A stretch of DNA of 62,000 nt from Glandiceps talaboti (Eukaryota > Hemichordata > Enteropneusta > Spengelidae). Position 1 is the stretch's first letter. The number at the start of each line of letters is the position of its first letter. The notes under the pieces were generated by a model. That model searched no databases. It was not told the origin of the DNA and saw nothing but the letters and a program-made list of their open reading frames with translations. Positions 36,146-49,745 of the stretch are shown here, piece after piece. Made by a program: the position numbers and the translations under genes. The stretch spans positions 21,364,842-21,426,841 of the forward strand of contig NC_135549.1 in NCBI RefSeq assembly GCF_964340395.1, given 5' to 3'.

Positions 36146-39100
36146 CAAAATAACCATATTATGTGGTTTTTTGAAAAATTAGACATAAAACACTTTAAAA
36201 ATTTCAAATTTAGGAAAAAACATCATTGCTGTTTGAATGTATGGGTTGGTGATATATGTTGTAACAAGGTTTCATGAGTTTTGAAATTATCTGTATCAAA
36301 CCTATGCAATTCTAAAACTCTAAAATCACCAGAATAAATTGTAAATACCTAAAATATACCAGCAGTCCTTGACAATTCCATTTACGCAGCTTGGTTCAGT
36401 CTTTTATCACAAAATCTTCAAAGTAAGTGTACACACACATTTGAGTACAAGTTGACATGATCGTTGACTCCAACTGTATATTATTGTTTGTACTTGGATT
36501 TTATCCAACAAAATATCGTCTGCTTTTAATTCTCAAACTCAACTGACAACATCATGATGTGCATATGCGTACGTACATATTTCCGGGTCCCAGTGACACA
36601 TGCCAAATTCAAACGATAAGGACACAATATAGTTGGGATCGATCACAGTATCACTACATCGATTGTTACAGGAATATCAATATTATTATCCAGAATTTCT
36701 CAGTCGTGAAGCTTGCTGACATAAAGATGGCGACTGTTATATTTTGCGTGTGCAAGTCGACTGACGTCACTAGAATGTATTACAATGTAGCTATAGTTAT
36801 CACGCGAATCACGCATGTCATGTGCACTGCATTTATGTGTGTATGCAACGGTATACGTGTGCCATACACAGCAGTGACCAGGTCACTACTTTATTGTTTA
36901 CATGACTTTGCCGAACGACTAGGAATAATCAGTAATTTACAAGTTGCTAAAATTTACACGAAGTTGACTTAAAAACAGAAATGGGCATTGCAAATATTTT
37001 GTAATGCATGCGTAGTCCGGAATGTTTGTCTTGCCATTGTTGCGTCTACCTGGAAAATTACATACATCTCGGCGAACACACATTCATATGGACAAAGCAC
37101 AGTGCAGTGCATATGCCACGCTCCCATGTCAAAAATCAAAACAAAATAAATAAATAAAACAAAAAATTGCACTGTAAGACATGATAATCAAAAAAAAAAG
37201 TGAGTACATAGTTATCAACAGAGATAGTACATCCGACCACATTTCCGATGACTTTGCTATTTGTGAGGCTAGCTAGCCACTTCGCTGTAACACTGTGAGT
37301 ATTAATCTTAGTATATTGTACTGCGAGGACACATGATACGTCTAGATCAAAGGGGGACCTAGCGTTCGTTCGATACTGACGTGGTCATTGAAAACCAGAC
37401 TGCCGTATTTTTTTCAAAAGTAACAAATCAAAGAGATGCAGCAACTTTCATCTGACATACACCTAGTACAAACGAAGCCCATCTTGACATATTCTTGTCC
37501 TTTTCAGTTGCGCTGACATTACAACCATGTACGTTAACGAAGTCATCAGCTCTACATACCTTTTGCTATGAACAAAGTTCAACTTTCCTTTCTTGACAGT
37601 GTAAATCATATATACATATATATATGCACACGTAGTACATAAACTTCAGTTGAATATATGACATGATCGTGATGGATAAGCGATGTAACATTCGATTACG
37701 TAGGTCTTTGAGTAATAAGGTCCGGTTTGACACAACATTGACAGTCGTGTACCAAAATATCCAACCAAAGTTGCGTTCAAGGAAACCGTTAGTTGTGTTA
37801 TGATTGAACACAGTGCCGCTTTATATAGTTGAGGATGAGTAGCCTTCCATGCCTTCCATTTTTAAGGGAATATTGATAAATTATCCATGATTTCGCAGTT
37901 GTGTCACCATCAAGGTCGTGACCTTTTATTTGCGTTGTTTTAGTACACACACGCTGTGCAGATGCACACGTAAACACCTTGTGAATGTGATACAATGTTA
38001 CACAGTGTAACAATATCATCATGCCTGGAATGACCTATATCACGTGCACTCCACATGTATGCCGTACATTTCATAATTATTACATGTTATCGGCTATTCA
38101 TGAAAGTACAATTTGTAGTAAATGAAACAATATTCTACAACGTTTTACAGTAGCAGAAGACACAGGTCAAGTCAACTTTATGGCATGTCAGCACAATGAC
38201 ATTGCATTTTGCGATTTGCGATTGCGATCAAATCAAATCAAAACCATACGATTTTAGAAGAGATTCAAAAGACTAAAAATCTCAAAATTGTATCGCAGTA
38301 ACGCAAAGATGAAAAAAATTAAATTAAACGATTGTAGGCTGAGTGCGAATTTGACATTTACTTCCGAATACTATGTCAGATTTCCCATAGAAAAACAATG
38401 GCCGTGTTCTTTTATGACAACTGAACTTTGCTCAGTTCAACTTTTTCAAATGCGCACCAATCGGTCTGAAAATTCATAAATAGAGACCAAAGGGGTTTTG
38501 TAAAAAATCTCTTGGTTTTAGATTTGTCATTTTTTAAATTCTTTTATGGAAAATGATGTGCTATCAATGACTATGTTGTTAAAACTCATTAAGAAAACCA
38601 TAATGTTGTAATCTGTAAACCGGCACATTTTACCATGTACATCTACATAAATATAGACCTCTAACTTCGTTATTCTGTAAGTAAATTACACGTAATACAT
38701 ACAGACTGACCTAGCATTTTACTTTCACAAAAATCAGTCTTTAATTTCATGAAAGCTGTGTGGCAAATAAAATCGAGAGTTTCGAGTTATTCCGTATATT
38801 TTAGTTTAATACCCGTCAGCAAATACATGTAATGCTATCAACAGGTCAGCGATATGTGTTCCACGGACACTCACCACAGTCAGTACAGTACTACTGCGCT
38901 CATATCAGAAAAACTTGAAATCGATATTCTTTTCACTAAACTTTGCAACATTATTTTATGACAACTAAACTTCGCTCAGCTCATGTTCAACTTTTTCAAA
39001 TGCACACCAATCTGTCTGAAAAATCCAAAGGGGATTTGTGAAAATCTGAGTCATCACTACCGCTACCGTAGCTGTCAATCAAATATTAGTGCCTAAATGC

Positions 39101-39384
39101 TTCGGGGAATACTGGACAATTGAGATCTTCGCTGGGCCGCAGTGCTCGTGCCAATTTAGTCATAAATAAAATAATATTGTCATACTTTTATTCATATACA
39201 TGGCAAGTACCAAGCTCCCAATTGTTACGACTTGAAGCTTGAATGGGAAATGTTGAACAATTAGTTATGGGTATAAAACGTCAACCTTTACACCTCCTAC
39301 GTATACACACCAACCATAAGTGATATTCCTCTAAAGTTCTCCCAACACTTTTCATTATTATGTACTATTTAAACCCATCCACTT

Positions 39385-39418
<34 letters not shown>

Positions 39419-39563
39419 TAATAATAATAATAATAATAATTATAAAATAAGTATATAGTAATACTAATTTTTATAATAATCAAGTTTATTTTAATATTAA
39501 CCACCCTACCTGGGGTAGTTTTGTATGCTGAGTTCAAAAAAGGGGGTCATTTTATGAACATCT

Positions 39564-39577
39564 GTTGCCATGGTAAC
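39564..39577. promoter_or_regulatory. perfect X-box motif, unit 2
   Basis: Counterpart of 35795-35808. Confidence 0.5.
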
Positions 39578-39891
39578 CAAAACCATATGTTAACCATTTT
39601 TTCCAAAATTTGACATAAAACATTGAAAAAAAGATAATACAGTGAAAAAATGTCCTTGTATTAGACATGTATGAGTTAGTGCTACCTGGTGTAACATAAA
39701 CTGTATAAAATTGGATGGCTGTTTCCATGGCAACATAAGGTAGACGTGAAAATTATGTTTTCATTACATACACATACATCTCACAAATAACATTATAAAT
39801 CTGATAAATATCTTTTTATTTGCACATTGCCCCACTATCAAGGGTAGTTTGTCATGCTGAATTCAAAAAAGTGGTCATTTAATGAACATCA

Positions 39892-39905
39892 GTTGCCATG
39901 GTAAC
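39892..39905. promoter_or_regulatory. perfect X-box motif, second in unit 2
   Basis: Counterpart of 36132-36145. Confidence 0.5.
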
Positions 39906-42900
39906 CAAAATAACCATATTATCTTATTTTTTGAAAAATTAGACATAAAAAAAATTTAAACATTTCAAATTTAGGAAAAAAACATCATTGCTGTTGGAAT
40001 ATATGGGTTGGTGATATCTGTTGTAACAAGGTTTCATGATTTTTGAAATTATCTGTATCAAACCTATGCAATTCTAAAAGTAAAACTCTAAAAATCACCA
40101 GAATAAATTGTAAATACCTAAATACCAGCAGTCCTTGAGAATTCGATCTACACAACTTGGTTCAGTCTTTCATCACAAAATCTCCAAATGTGTACATATA
40201 CATTTGAGTACAAGTTGACATACGCGACTCGATGCTGTATATCATTTGTTTATGGATAGAAATTCAAAATCCGACAGTTTCAAAGATCGTCTGCTGCTCC
40301 AGCTGACACTGTAGTGTAGTATTGTGACAACTCGATGTGTATACATGCGTATGTACATATTTCTGGGTCCCAAATTCAGACGATAACAGACACCGATATC
40401 ATTCATGTCATCGGGGACAAGTGACATCACGATAGCATTCATTGTTACAGGAATACTTATGAATTATCCAGAAATTCTCAATCATAAGGATTGCGAAGTG
40501 TCGAGTGTGAGAAATGGCGACGACTGTTAGTTACTGTTTGAGCGCGAGGTGAATGACGTCACTAGAATTAAATACAATGTAGCAATGTGCGTTACATTGT
40601 CGTATGTGTGCATGCGGTACCGCGGTACACACATCACATACAATTACTAGTACAAGTGAGATAGACAACGATAGAAACAAACTCGCCAGCTTACAAATGT
40701 ATTGTTTACATGACTTTGCCGACGATGAGGAATAATCATCATTAATTTACATTAAACTTAGTTGCTAAAATTATGGATGAGTTAAAACAGCAAGGGACAT
40801 TGCAAATATTTTTTCCGACATTTCATAGGCGAATGTTATGCAGTGTTTTTTCGGAGTGTCGGCTGATCGACGTATGTTACCAGCACATTGTGCTGGTGAC
40901 AGGTGTGGGATATTTATGACATCAATTTGAGGAGTATTTCTAAGAATAATAAGCACTGGTTATCTTTGATAAATGGTTGCCTAATAAAGTACACTGAATC
41001 CACTGAACTTTAACGATGTCTATATCGCGAGCAAACGTGAAACTGAGATGACGTGGGAACGGTTATTTATGTATACTTTCTAGGGAATTGCATAACATAC
41101 ATGTATATCCATGGCCGATACATGTACTTGACCTAAAACCCGTTGTTCTGTATCTCTTTGTAGCGTCGTTATTGTTGTTGTTGTTGTTGTTGTTGTTGTA
41201 AAGATTCAGTTTGCTTCATCGTACATTACAGTATAGCAAGTATAGTATAGTATATTACAAGTTGAGAACTACACGTCTGTTTACATGTAATACAGGCTTC
41301 AACATGTGCCTTATGCACGAGTCAATGTCACCCCCCCCCCCCACCTCGGGGCATAGTGGGGGATTTGGAAATTAGTCTTATAAAATTTGTCAAATTCCCC
41401 ACTCCCTGGGACAAGACATTCTGGAAAATCACCACCTAAAAGAACTAAAACTCCCAACATTTCCCCCACCCTAATGGGTGGGGCATTCAAAAATTCTGAC
41501 TGACACACAACCACTCTTTTACGTCCGTGAAAATGACTAGGGGGTGAATATGAGGCAATTGCCCCACCCCCTCGGGCATTGTTTCATGGCAAGGAGTATG
41601 TTGCGTTAGACTGGTTAGTACCTTGCCTTTACCACGTTTCCTACCCCAACCCGAATTAGCAATTACGATTTTATGTGCATTTCACCCGTTTCTATTTCAA
41701 TCTGCACAATGAACCAAGAAACACAACACTCTAAAAAATATACACACTATACTTGCCAATGGTCATCACAATAAACTTTGCCGATGCAACGTAACGAACG
41801 TTTTGAAGGCCAGCAGTAAATGTAACTGGTTCCCTGACCAATTTAGTAGTTCCCCGCTTGTGGCTCATGATCAAAGTGAAATCGAAAATTGTGTTTGAAC
41901 TGATATAAAGAAGGCAAGTCAGCTTCATTATGATATTTTTTTTAACAATAATGCGTAGTCCGATTGTCTGAGCATGATTGTCAAGCAGACTACCGAGAGT
42001 TGATTGCTTTTATTTTGATACATAACATGTATCATTGTCGAAATCAACATAAAAAGACACAACGCTGTACTGATGTTGCAATTCAGTGTTGCCATTATAT
42101 TGTTGTGTCTACCTGGATCATGGCAAACACAGGTTCATATAACATATATGGACACAACACAGTACAGTCAATACGTCAAAACAAAATGATAAATAGATAA
42201 AACAAACATAAGACATTCCTAGCCATAGTTCTCTTCAGCATGTTCAAATTTTATTTTACAAGACAAAAATAGTCGTAGACGATACACCATGCCACATGTA
42301 CAGTGAGTCTTCAGTACACGCACGGGACGGGAAGTTTTTTGAAAGACAACGAAAATGCTTCGTGTCACTCTGTGGATAGTAATGAACGCAATCAAGAGAA
42401 AATCAAATAAAGTGAGTACATAGTTTTCAAGGTGGCTGGTTATCTGACAAAACTAAAAAGCCCAAAGTGTAAAATAAGATATCTAGAAAATATTTGACGA
42501 ATACCCGGCAAAACAAGACTAGCAATGTTATCACTAGCGAAAGTGTTCTCGGTGAATTTAACCCTTGACCTATTTTCATAAGGACGTCGAAGGAAACGAG
42601 GTCAGTGTGACATCTCAAGCATGATCAACAACGTTTACATGAGTGAGTACAACTAAATGTTGTCTAAACTTTAGTGGAAGAGAAATTCTGTTGATCAGAC
42701 ACAGACTATTTTCAAATTCTTACAACATCTTGACGATAAGAAGCAAAATATGACACTGACAGACAGGCTAGCCCGTCCGTACACCGTACACATGTGCATC
42801 TGGTTGACTGGGATTGATTGTGATCACGTAATATTTAGCACTAACTTTATGCTGTTGCTTCCAAATATTATTGAACTGCAATCTTTCTAAACAAGTCATG

Positions 42901-43589
42901 GAAATTGCCAGAAACCTGATTATTTTATGACTGAATATGTTACGATCATAAATTCCCTTACTTTCAGTTAAATTTTCTGATGGGAAGCAACACATTTAGT
43001 GTGAAATCTGATGAGCGACATTGATGGGTACAGTGACGTAATTCGTAAACAAATCTAACGTTGGTAACTATTATTTTTGTAAATGGTCCTTAAATATCAA
43101 GTACACCTGTCTTCATAGCAAACAGAAATCTGAGGCCAAATTTTGCCACGAATGGATACATCATTTGACTCGACCACAATAAAATAAGCACGGCAATAGC
43201 TCAAAAACCTGGCTCTAAATTTTATAACACTCACACAGCTCAGAGCGCCTGCAGGGGGTCGGAAAAAATCGATTATCTTTTCAGTAAACTTTGCAACACT
43301 GTATAATCAAAATTTTGTACCTGTCAATGTACTGCTTCATAGTAGAAATACTACTACTAAACACTTCATGGAATATTTGTAACAGTATGTTGTGAAAGTC
43401 TACGATGATTTGAAAACAGCAGTAATTTCGGAATAATATTACAAATATTGTGAGGCCCATTGCAAATATTGTTTTCAGGGAATGTCATCAGCAACTTTAT
43501 AAATCATTACAGAACAATGTATTTCAACTATTTGTCTATAACCTTGCTCGGTCGTGATGCGAGCTGTTCAGACAAATATCGGGGGGGGG

Positions 43590-43920
43590 GGGGCTAGTCC
43601 CTTATTTGAGTATACAGTCATGTTCCACACTTTTGGGTTCGTTTTCTAGCCATTTGGTCTAAAATGGGGTCGGGGTTTTTTTCGAACTCAAGAGTCTAAA
43701 ACGGGTCCACTTTGCATTATATTTGATTTTGTTTGGTCTAAAATGTGGCCCTTTGTCCTTTGCCAAATCGTATTTGCCATTAGTTGCCCAAAAATGTTGC
43801 CCCCCAGGAAAATGTATTTTGTCTAAACTTTATGCTAAAAAAAACCCTGTAAATTAATGGTCTAAAATGGGATATTGTCAAAGTGGGTCTAAAATTGGGC
43901 CTATGACGACACACCCCTAT
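43590..43920. repeat. short GGTCTAAAATGGG-type internal repeats
   Basis: GTCTAAAATGGGG and close variants recur about six times with irregular spacing, after a poly-G run at 43580. It resembles the subterminal repeat style of the window's DNA transposons. Ends not found. Confidence 0.4.
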
Positions 43921-44670
43921 TAGAGATGGCCACTGTTTTCGCCCCGGGAGAAATATTGGTAAAAGTCAAACTAGTCCGAAACATGTGAAGTCACAGTCAG
44001 TTACACTGGCATATAGAAATAAATAATTTAGGTTCGAACAAACTCTATAGATTCCTGAGGATATTTCACACTGATCTATGTTTTGTCATTGCACAGAGTT
44101 GCTAATAGTATATACAAACATTTAGACTTTTGTCGACAGGGCACACTCCACAGTATTATGACATACATTATATTTGAATTATTAAAAGTTCAGTTATTAA
44201 AGTGTGGAGTGTGCATAATTAGTAATACATTAAATAATACTTATATTTATATTCATATACAGAGGAGTAACCAAACTCCAAACTGTTATAACTTGAGCTT
44301 GAATGAGAAATGTCGCAAAATTAATTGAGTAGTAAACTTCAACTTCAGTGATATTCAACTAAAGTCCTCCCAGACATTTTCATTATGATATACTATTACA
44401 CCCCATAACTTTTTCGTTTTCCTCACATGCAATTTTGAAATTACTTTTACTATATTTTAGACTCTCACAAATTGAATGCAGAAGTATGTACAGATAAAGT
44501 TGTGAAAGGGCGCCCTCAAACGTCAATCAGCATAGCAAATATGAGCCGGCATAGCAAATATATGCTCAAACTGATACATTTTATTGACAATAGGACCAAA
44601 AGGCACCATTCCTCTAAATTGTCTCTCACACAATGCTTTATTACTATATACTATTTAAACCCCTTCACTT

Positions 44671-44677
44671 GTAATAA

Positions 44678-44720
<43 letters not shown>

Positions 44721-44722
44721 CT
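44671..44722. repeat. (AAT)n tract / LINE tail
   Basis: It forms the ATT-repeat 3' tail of the minus-strand LINE and coincides with the right boundary of duplication unit 2. Confidence 0.85.
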
Positions 44723-47700
44723 TTATTTTGCACTATAGGCCACCGGCCCTACGTGCCTTAAGTCAGAACAGAAAGGTACATTGACAGTCAAAGGTGTGTT
44801 ATGTTACAGAGTGAGCATCATTGCGTAATATGAAAGCATAAAATAGAAATTTACTGACATTACGGGTAATTTCTGTCTTATTTGTGTTCAATAATTGTAC
44901 AAATTTATCCATATTTGATTGGTAGTGGTAGAATTGGGGAATATATTTTTTTCTAAGCTCGTTGTACAAAGGACATACCAGCAGAAAGTGAAATTCATCC
45001 TCAATTGTTGCATTGTCACAGGAACATACCCTTCGTTCTCTTGGACAACCAGTATATCTCCCCTTTTCAATATTTAGTGTGTGAGATGATATGCGGAATG
45101 ATGTCAGTACAATTTTGAATATGGGTTTCATTGAGATGTGGAAATAGCTTTCGATACATAGTGAAGTTTTAAATACAGAGTACGTTGAAAGCCTACAATA
45201 ATTACTAATAAGATCGTGCCAATTTTGTGCATCTATATCTCTGCATTGCTGTTTGAATTGGGATAAAAAGATGTCTTCATTCCCTACTCCCTGGTTAAAC
45301 CAACACTCAGCAAAACTATACGAAAAAGGTATGTTTTTAAGACTTGACGCCCAGCAGTTTTTACCATTTTCTGCCATTTCGTATTGTACATTATATGCAT
45401 GGTAAATGTACCGCTCAGATTTCACTTTTAAAAGCCTTAGCCAATATTTGACCATTCTGGGCAGTCTTATCGATCTCAGTGGTGATCTCCCGAGTTCTCC
45501 TCTGGCAGCTGCATCTATGACATGTTTTCTTTGTCTAATTAATCTCTTACAAAATTTTACATGAACAGTTTCAATATTTCGGCCTTCAATGTGTCCCCAG
45601 ATTTCACCATTGTAACTCAAAATAGGGAGAATCTTTGTGTCAAAAAGTTTAAAACATATGTCAATAGCTTCATCTCTAAAGAAATTGATCTTAGTACAAA
45701 TCAAGAAAAGAGCTTTCGAGGCTTGATCTGCCAAGACCTCTTGAGCTTTACTCCATAAACCACTGCAAGAGAACACAACTCCTAGATATTTAAAATATGA
45801 CACAACTGACACCCGTTTTCCCCTATAGAACCACTTTTCGTAATTACGTAGCGGTCCACGATTTCTGAAGACCACTATACTGGTTTTATCCAGATTGACT
45901 TTTTTGTTTTATATTTTCTACAATACAACTCAAGTTGGTTCAGAAGTCTCTGTAGTTTGATAGCACTTTCTGCTAATAGAACCAAATCATCAGCAAAGAG
46001 GATATAGAAAATTTCGATTTAACCCAACGAACACCCACCTACCCATGCATCTTTCCTAAACTCTTCATACAAGTCATCAGTAAAAAAGGAAAACAAAAAG
46101 GGTGACAGTATACATCCCTGTCTAATACCATATGGACAATTAAAGAAATCAGTCAAACTGTCATTAACGAGGACACACGATTTTACTTGCGCATAAATTG
46201 CCATCAAAGCTCTAAACATTTTACCTTTAAGACCCGCTTTACCCAATTTATAAAACATAGCAGTTCTGTGCACTCTGTCAAAGGCTTTTTCAAAGTCTAT
46301 AAATGAGCAGTAAAATCTGCCCCCTGTTTGACCAATATATTTTTGTATAAGGGTGTGTAATATAAAAATGTTGTCCACTGTGCTGTATCCTTTTCTAAAC
46401 CCGGCTTGCTCCTCACGGAGAGGGGCAGCAGTTTCCTCCCGGAATTGCAATCTATTATAAAGAACTCTTGTATATACTTTACTAATTATTGGTAGTAGCG
46501 TGATACCTCTATAGTTTTTTCCATGGTTTTTGTCCCCTGTTTTGAAAATTGGAAAAATTATACCTTCGCACCATGATTCAGGAAAAGTACCATTAGTGAA
46601 GATCTTATTGAATAACTTACACAATACTGAGAGGCGTGATTAAGTGACAACACTGCTTAAAAATTTCTGCGGGGATGCCATCAATACCAGGGGATTTGTT
46701 ATTCTTCAAAAACTTAATACTCTGGACGATTTCAGCTTCAGTTATGGGCTGATCAATTATATCACTAGTTATATCATCAGGGTCGTTGGTTCGACAAGTT
46801 CCCGTCTCGTCGTTCATAATCTTGCTCACTTATGTTTCCATTTCCTCCCACAAATCGCTAAAGGGCTCACCATCGTTACTGTTTTCAGGGTTAAAAAGCG
46901 AATAGAAATAAGAAAACTAGTCGCTGCTTGAGATTGTTTTTGGGGGAGTACTACGAAAAGTTTTGAAAAAGGACCACAACTTGGAAGAATCGTTTGCCTC
47001 AAGCAGCAATTTAATTTCGGCAATTTTCATTGAATTCAGGCTTTGTCTTTTCTCTTTAATCAACTTTTTTGTACTCTACTGTCAGATTCTTGTAGGTTTG
47101 AAGGTCATGACGATTCTTAGTGGTTCTATAGACTTTCAGTTTGGCATACACTTTACTTCTGGTGCGACGGCATTCCTCGTCAAACCAACCTTTTTCTGAC
47201 GAACAAACTTTTCTACGATGGTAAAATGGTTTCGAAATAGCATAAAATAATTCAATAAATTTACAAACAGAATTATCGACACCGTCGTCTGAGTTGACAG
47301 AAGCATGAAATGCTGCTACAAGGGATTCCATTTTTCTTGTTGAGTAAAATGATTTATAAACGTTTCAGCATTAAAGCTATGTTTTCTTATCTAATGTAGT
47401 CACATGTATAACTCTAGCATTGTTGCATGAAGTACATTCATTATTATCGTTGAAATCAACATTAATTGTAACTATCAATGGAAAATGGTCTGAGTCCAGC
47501 CGGTTGCCAATTTCTAAACGTATAATCTTATTGAACATTGAAATAGAAACAATTACATAGTCAACAACGCTTTGACCTGTTTCTGAAATGTAAGTAAATT
47601 CACCTGTTTGGTCTCCAGGAATTCTTCCGTTGACAATGCATAACGACGATGATTTACATAAATCAACCAGATGCTTGCCGTAAACATTACAATCAGTGTC

Positions 47701-47893
47701 GCAATTCATACGATTTATTTCGAGGTATTTGAATATATGGGTAGATGGTCAATGCTATCTAGTATGATTCTGTCATCCAAACCACCTGTTCTTGCATTGA
47801 AATCTCCTAGTAGCATAATTTGACAATCTGTGTACTGGCTATGAAAAGAAATCTGGAAATGTGATTTATAACTTGTCAAAAAAGAGTAATAAA
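44723..47893 (-). mobile_element. non-LTR retrotransposon (APE-type LINE), decayed, 5'-truncated
   Basis: Read on the minus strand. The endonuclease part has MLLGDFNARTG (47.8 kb), SVVDYVIVS and SDHFPLIV (47.5 kb). A linker (47331-47056) follows, then reverse transcriptase with NNKSPGIDGIPAEIF (46.7 kb), NYRGITLLPIISKVYTRVLY, FIDFEKAFDRV, GIRQGCILSPFLFSFF and a catalytic ILFADDLVLL box just below 46019. The C-terminal part (45875-44799) ends with a Cys/His block at CSCDNATIEDEFHF and CPLYNELR. Several frameshifts or stops (near 47710, 46820, 46019, 45880) break the ORF, so it is not active. The 3' end is a short UTR, AATAAAG and an ATT tail. The 5' end stops at the TTGA tract. Confidence 0.88.
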
Positions 47894-47896
47894 GTT

Positions 47897-47941
47897 GATT
47901 GATTGATTGATTGATTGTTTGATTGATTGATTGATTGATTG
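47897..47941. repeat. (TTGA)n tract between two LINEs
   Basis: It follows AATAAAG on the plus strand. It marks the border between the 44.7-47.9 kb LINE and the inverted LINE to its right. Confidence 0.9.
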
Positions 47942-49168
47942 ACACTGTGACACTTTTTTCTTATTACTTGTTCTTGACAAGCCAAATTTTCTTAACAAGC
48001 TCTTTAGTTCAGGTAGTTTCAATTTTTAAATATCAACCAGTTTCTGATAGTATACCTTGCACCGATATGGATTGTTGTCTGTCTTTGAGATACGAAGAGA
48101 ATCACTCTAATGGAATGCCTGCAATACCAAGCTTGGGTAATCTTGAAATTAGTACACCATGATCTATGTTATCGAAGGCGGTCGACAGATCTAAGGGGAC
48201 CAGTAGTATGCATTTTCCTGAGTCTAGAGCTAGAGCCATGCAAATGTCATTGTTCACTTTGATAAGTGCTGTCTTGGTAGTGATATTGCCTATAAGCTGA
48301 TTGAAAAGGTTCCAGTACTCCGTTGGATGATAGTTATGTATTGAGTTGTGCAGCTACCACTTTCTCCAGTATGTTTGATCGGAAGGGCAAGTTTGAAATG
48401 GGTCTTAGTTCTTGTACATGTCAGAGTCTAGTGACGACCTCTTGAGAATGGGTGTGACAATCGACATTTTAGTGATTCTCGAACTATTCCATGTGTGAGG
48501 GACAAGTTGAATATTGCGCATATAATCACCATCAGTTTTTAATTGCATTGTTTCCGCAGCAATATTGGAATTGGGTCAAGTAGACAGGTTTTGATAGTGA
48601 TTTTGCGATAGTTTCTCTAATATCGTCTGCACTGACATGTTGGAAGGTAGAGAATGTTGCTGAAGTAGCGATTTCCAGATCATTGTAAGTTGACGAGGTG
48701 TCAATAGTATCATAAGGTTGGAGCGTATTGTTGTTATTGTGTTGATGAAATAGTGACTGAATTGCTCACTGAGCTCCTTGACAGATGTATGATTGGGGAG
48801 ACACTTCTGTTGCTGCTTGCCGGATAAGCTAGAAAATATGCGAAATAGTGATCTCTGGTTATCCTTGTTGTCAGTGATTAAATTTGACTAACATTCCTTC
48901 TTCGCTTTCTTGATTACGCGGCTAACATTTCTGCATTCTTCTTGGAAAATCTGGCGATGTACTTCTAGCTTAGTGGGGCACCACAGACGTTTTGCTGTTC
49001 TCTTCTTCTTGGCCATATCAACTTTGAGTGTATACCTGAATGTATAGTGACAGTCCACCTTTTCAGAGGTCTGTATCGAGGTTAGAAAATAATTGTTGTT
49101 ATGCTGTTGATGAAATAGTGACTGAATTGTTCACTGAGCTCCTTGACAGATGTATGATTAGGGAGATA
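47942..49168 (-). mobile_element. LINE reverse-transcriptase segment, inverted
   Basis: The minus strand reads, from right to left, VHRQIFQEECRNVSRVIKKA, RPISNLPFRSNILEKVVAAQ, TALIKVNNDICMALALDSGK and then PLDLSTAFDNIDHGVLISRL. This is CR1/L2-type RT with many stops and shifts. A piece of about 80 bp (48722-48806) recurs at 49090-49168. It is the 5' portion of the same element whose 3' part lies on the plus strand at 49169-49745. Confidence 0.8.
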
Positions 49169-49745
49169 ACTTCTGTTTCCGAGCCCCTCAACCACATCAA
49201 CATTGGATTGTCCTCTGTGCAGTTAGTGGATTCTGCACGTAACATTGGTGTAATATTTGATGACCGTCCTAATCTCAAGAAGCACATCTCTTTGACATGT
49301 AGATCAGTTCTTTTTCACCTCCGAAAATAAGGTCGCATACGACAATATAGGGAGTTTGTCAGAAACTTGTACATGCACTTATATCATCGAAACTAGATTA
49401 CTGCAATGCCCTTCTGTGTGGGCTGCCAGCTAAAGACATTGTCCCTCTTCAACATGCCCAAAACACAGCAGTTAGGATTGTGTCACTACAAAGAAAACAG
49501 ATCACATCACTTTTCATTCGGTGAGCGTGCGTTCTCGTGAGCAGCGCCAGTCTTATGGAACAGTATATACCACTTGAACATCGTTCTTCGTCAACTGTTG
49601 ATAAAGTCCAGAAGGACATCAAGACACATCTGTTTGCAAGAGCTTTCTCTAACGTTTTACATTGATCTACTATTGTTCCTGTTCAGTGCCATAGAACATT
49701 GTGTCGTATTGGATTTTGGCGCTATACAAATACTTTTGATTGATA
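49169..49745 (+). mobile_element. LINE ORF2 C-terminal and 3' end
   Basis: The plus strand reads VQLVDSARNIGVIFDDRPNL, then [26 protein letters not shown] and finally LDFGAIQILLID next to the end. All are C-terminal motifs of CR1/L2-type ORF2. Orientation is opposite to the adjoining RT segment. Confidence 0.8.

Larger units (their letters stand above)
35640..39400. repeat. large tandem duplication, unit 1
   Basis: It starts at a (TAA)n tract and matches the following unit (39386-44700) in the same order along several kilobases. Shared landmarks include ACCACCCTACCTGGGGTAG, the X-box blocks, GATGGCGAC/ATGGCGACGAC, GCGTAGTCCG, AGTGAGTACATAG and CACTTGTAATAATAATAA. No coding exon recognised. 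It could be intron or 5'-flank of the minus-strand gene. Confidence 0.7.
39386..44700. repeat. large tandem duplication, unit 2
   Basis: Diverged direct copy of 35640-39400, longer mainly because of about 1.1 kb at roughly 40830-41950 that has no counterpart in unit 1. It ends at another (TAA)n tract, where the LINE tail begins. Confidence 0.7.

Noticed and set aside
36559-36972. 137-codon plus-strand frame in duplication unit 1
   Set aside because: The homologous place in unit 2 is full of stops and shifts, and there are no motifs or supported splice sites.
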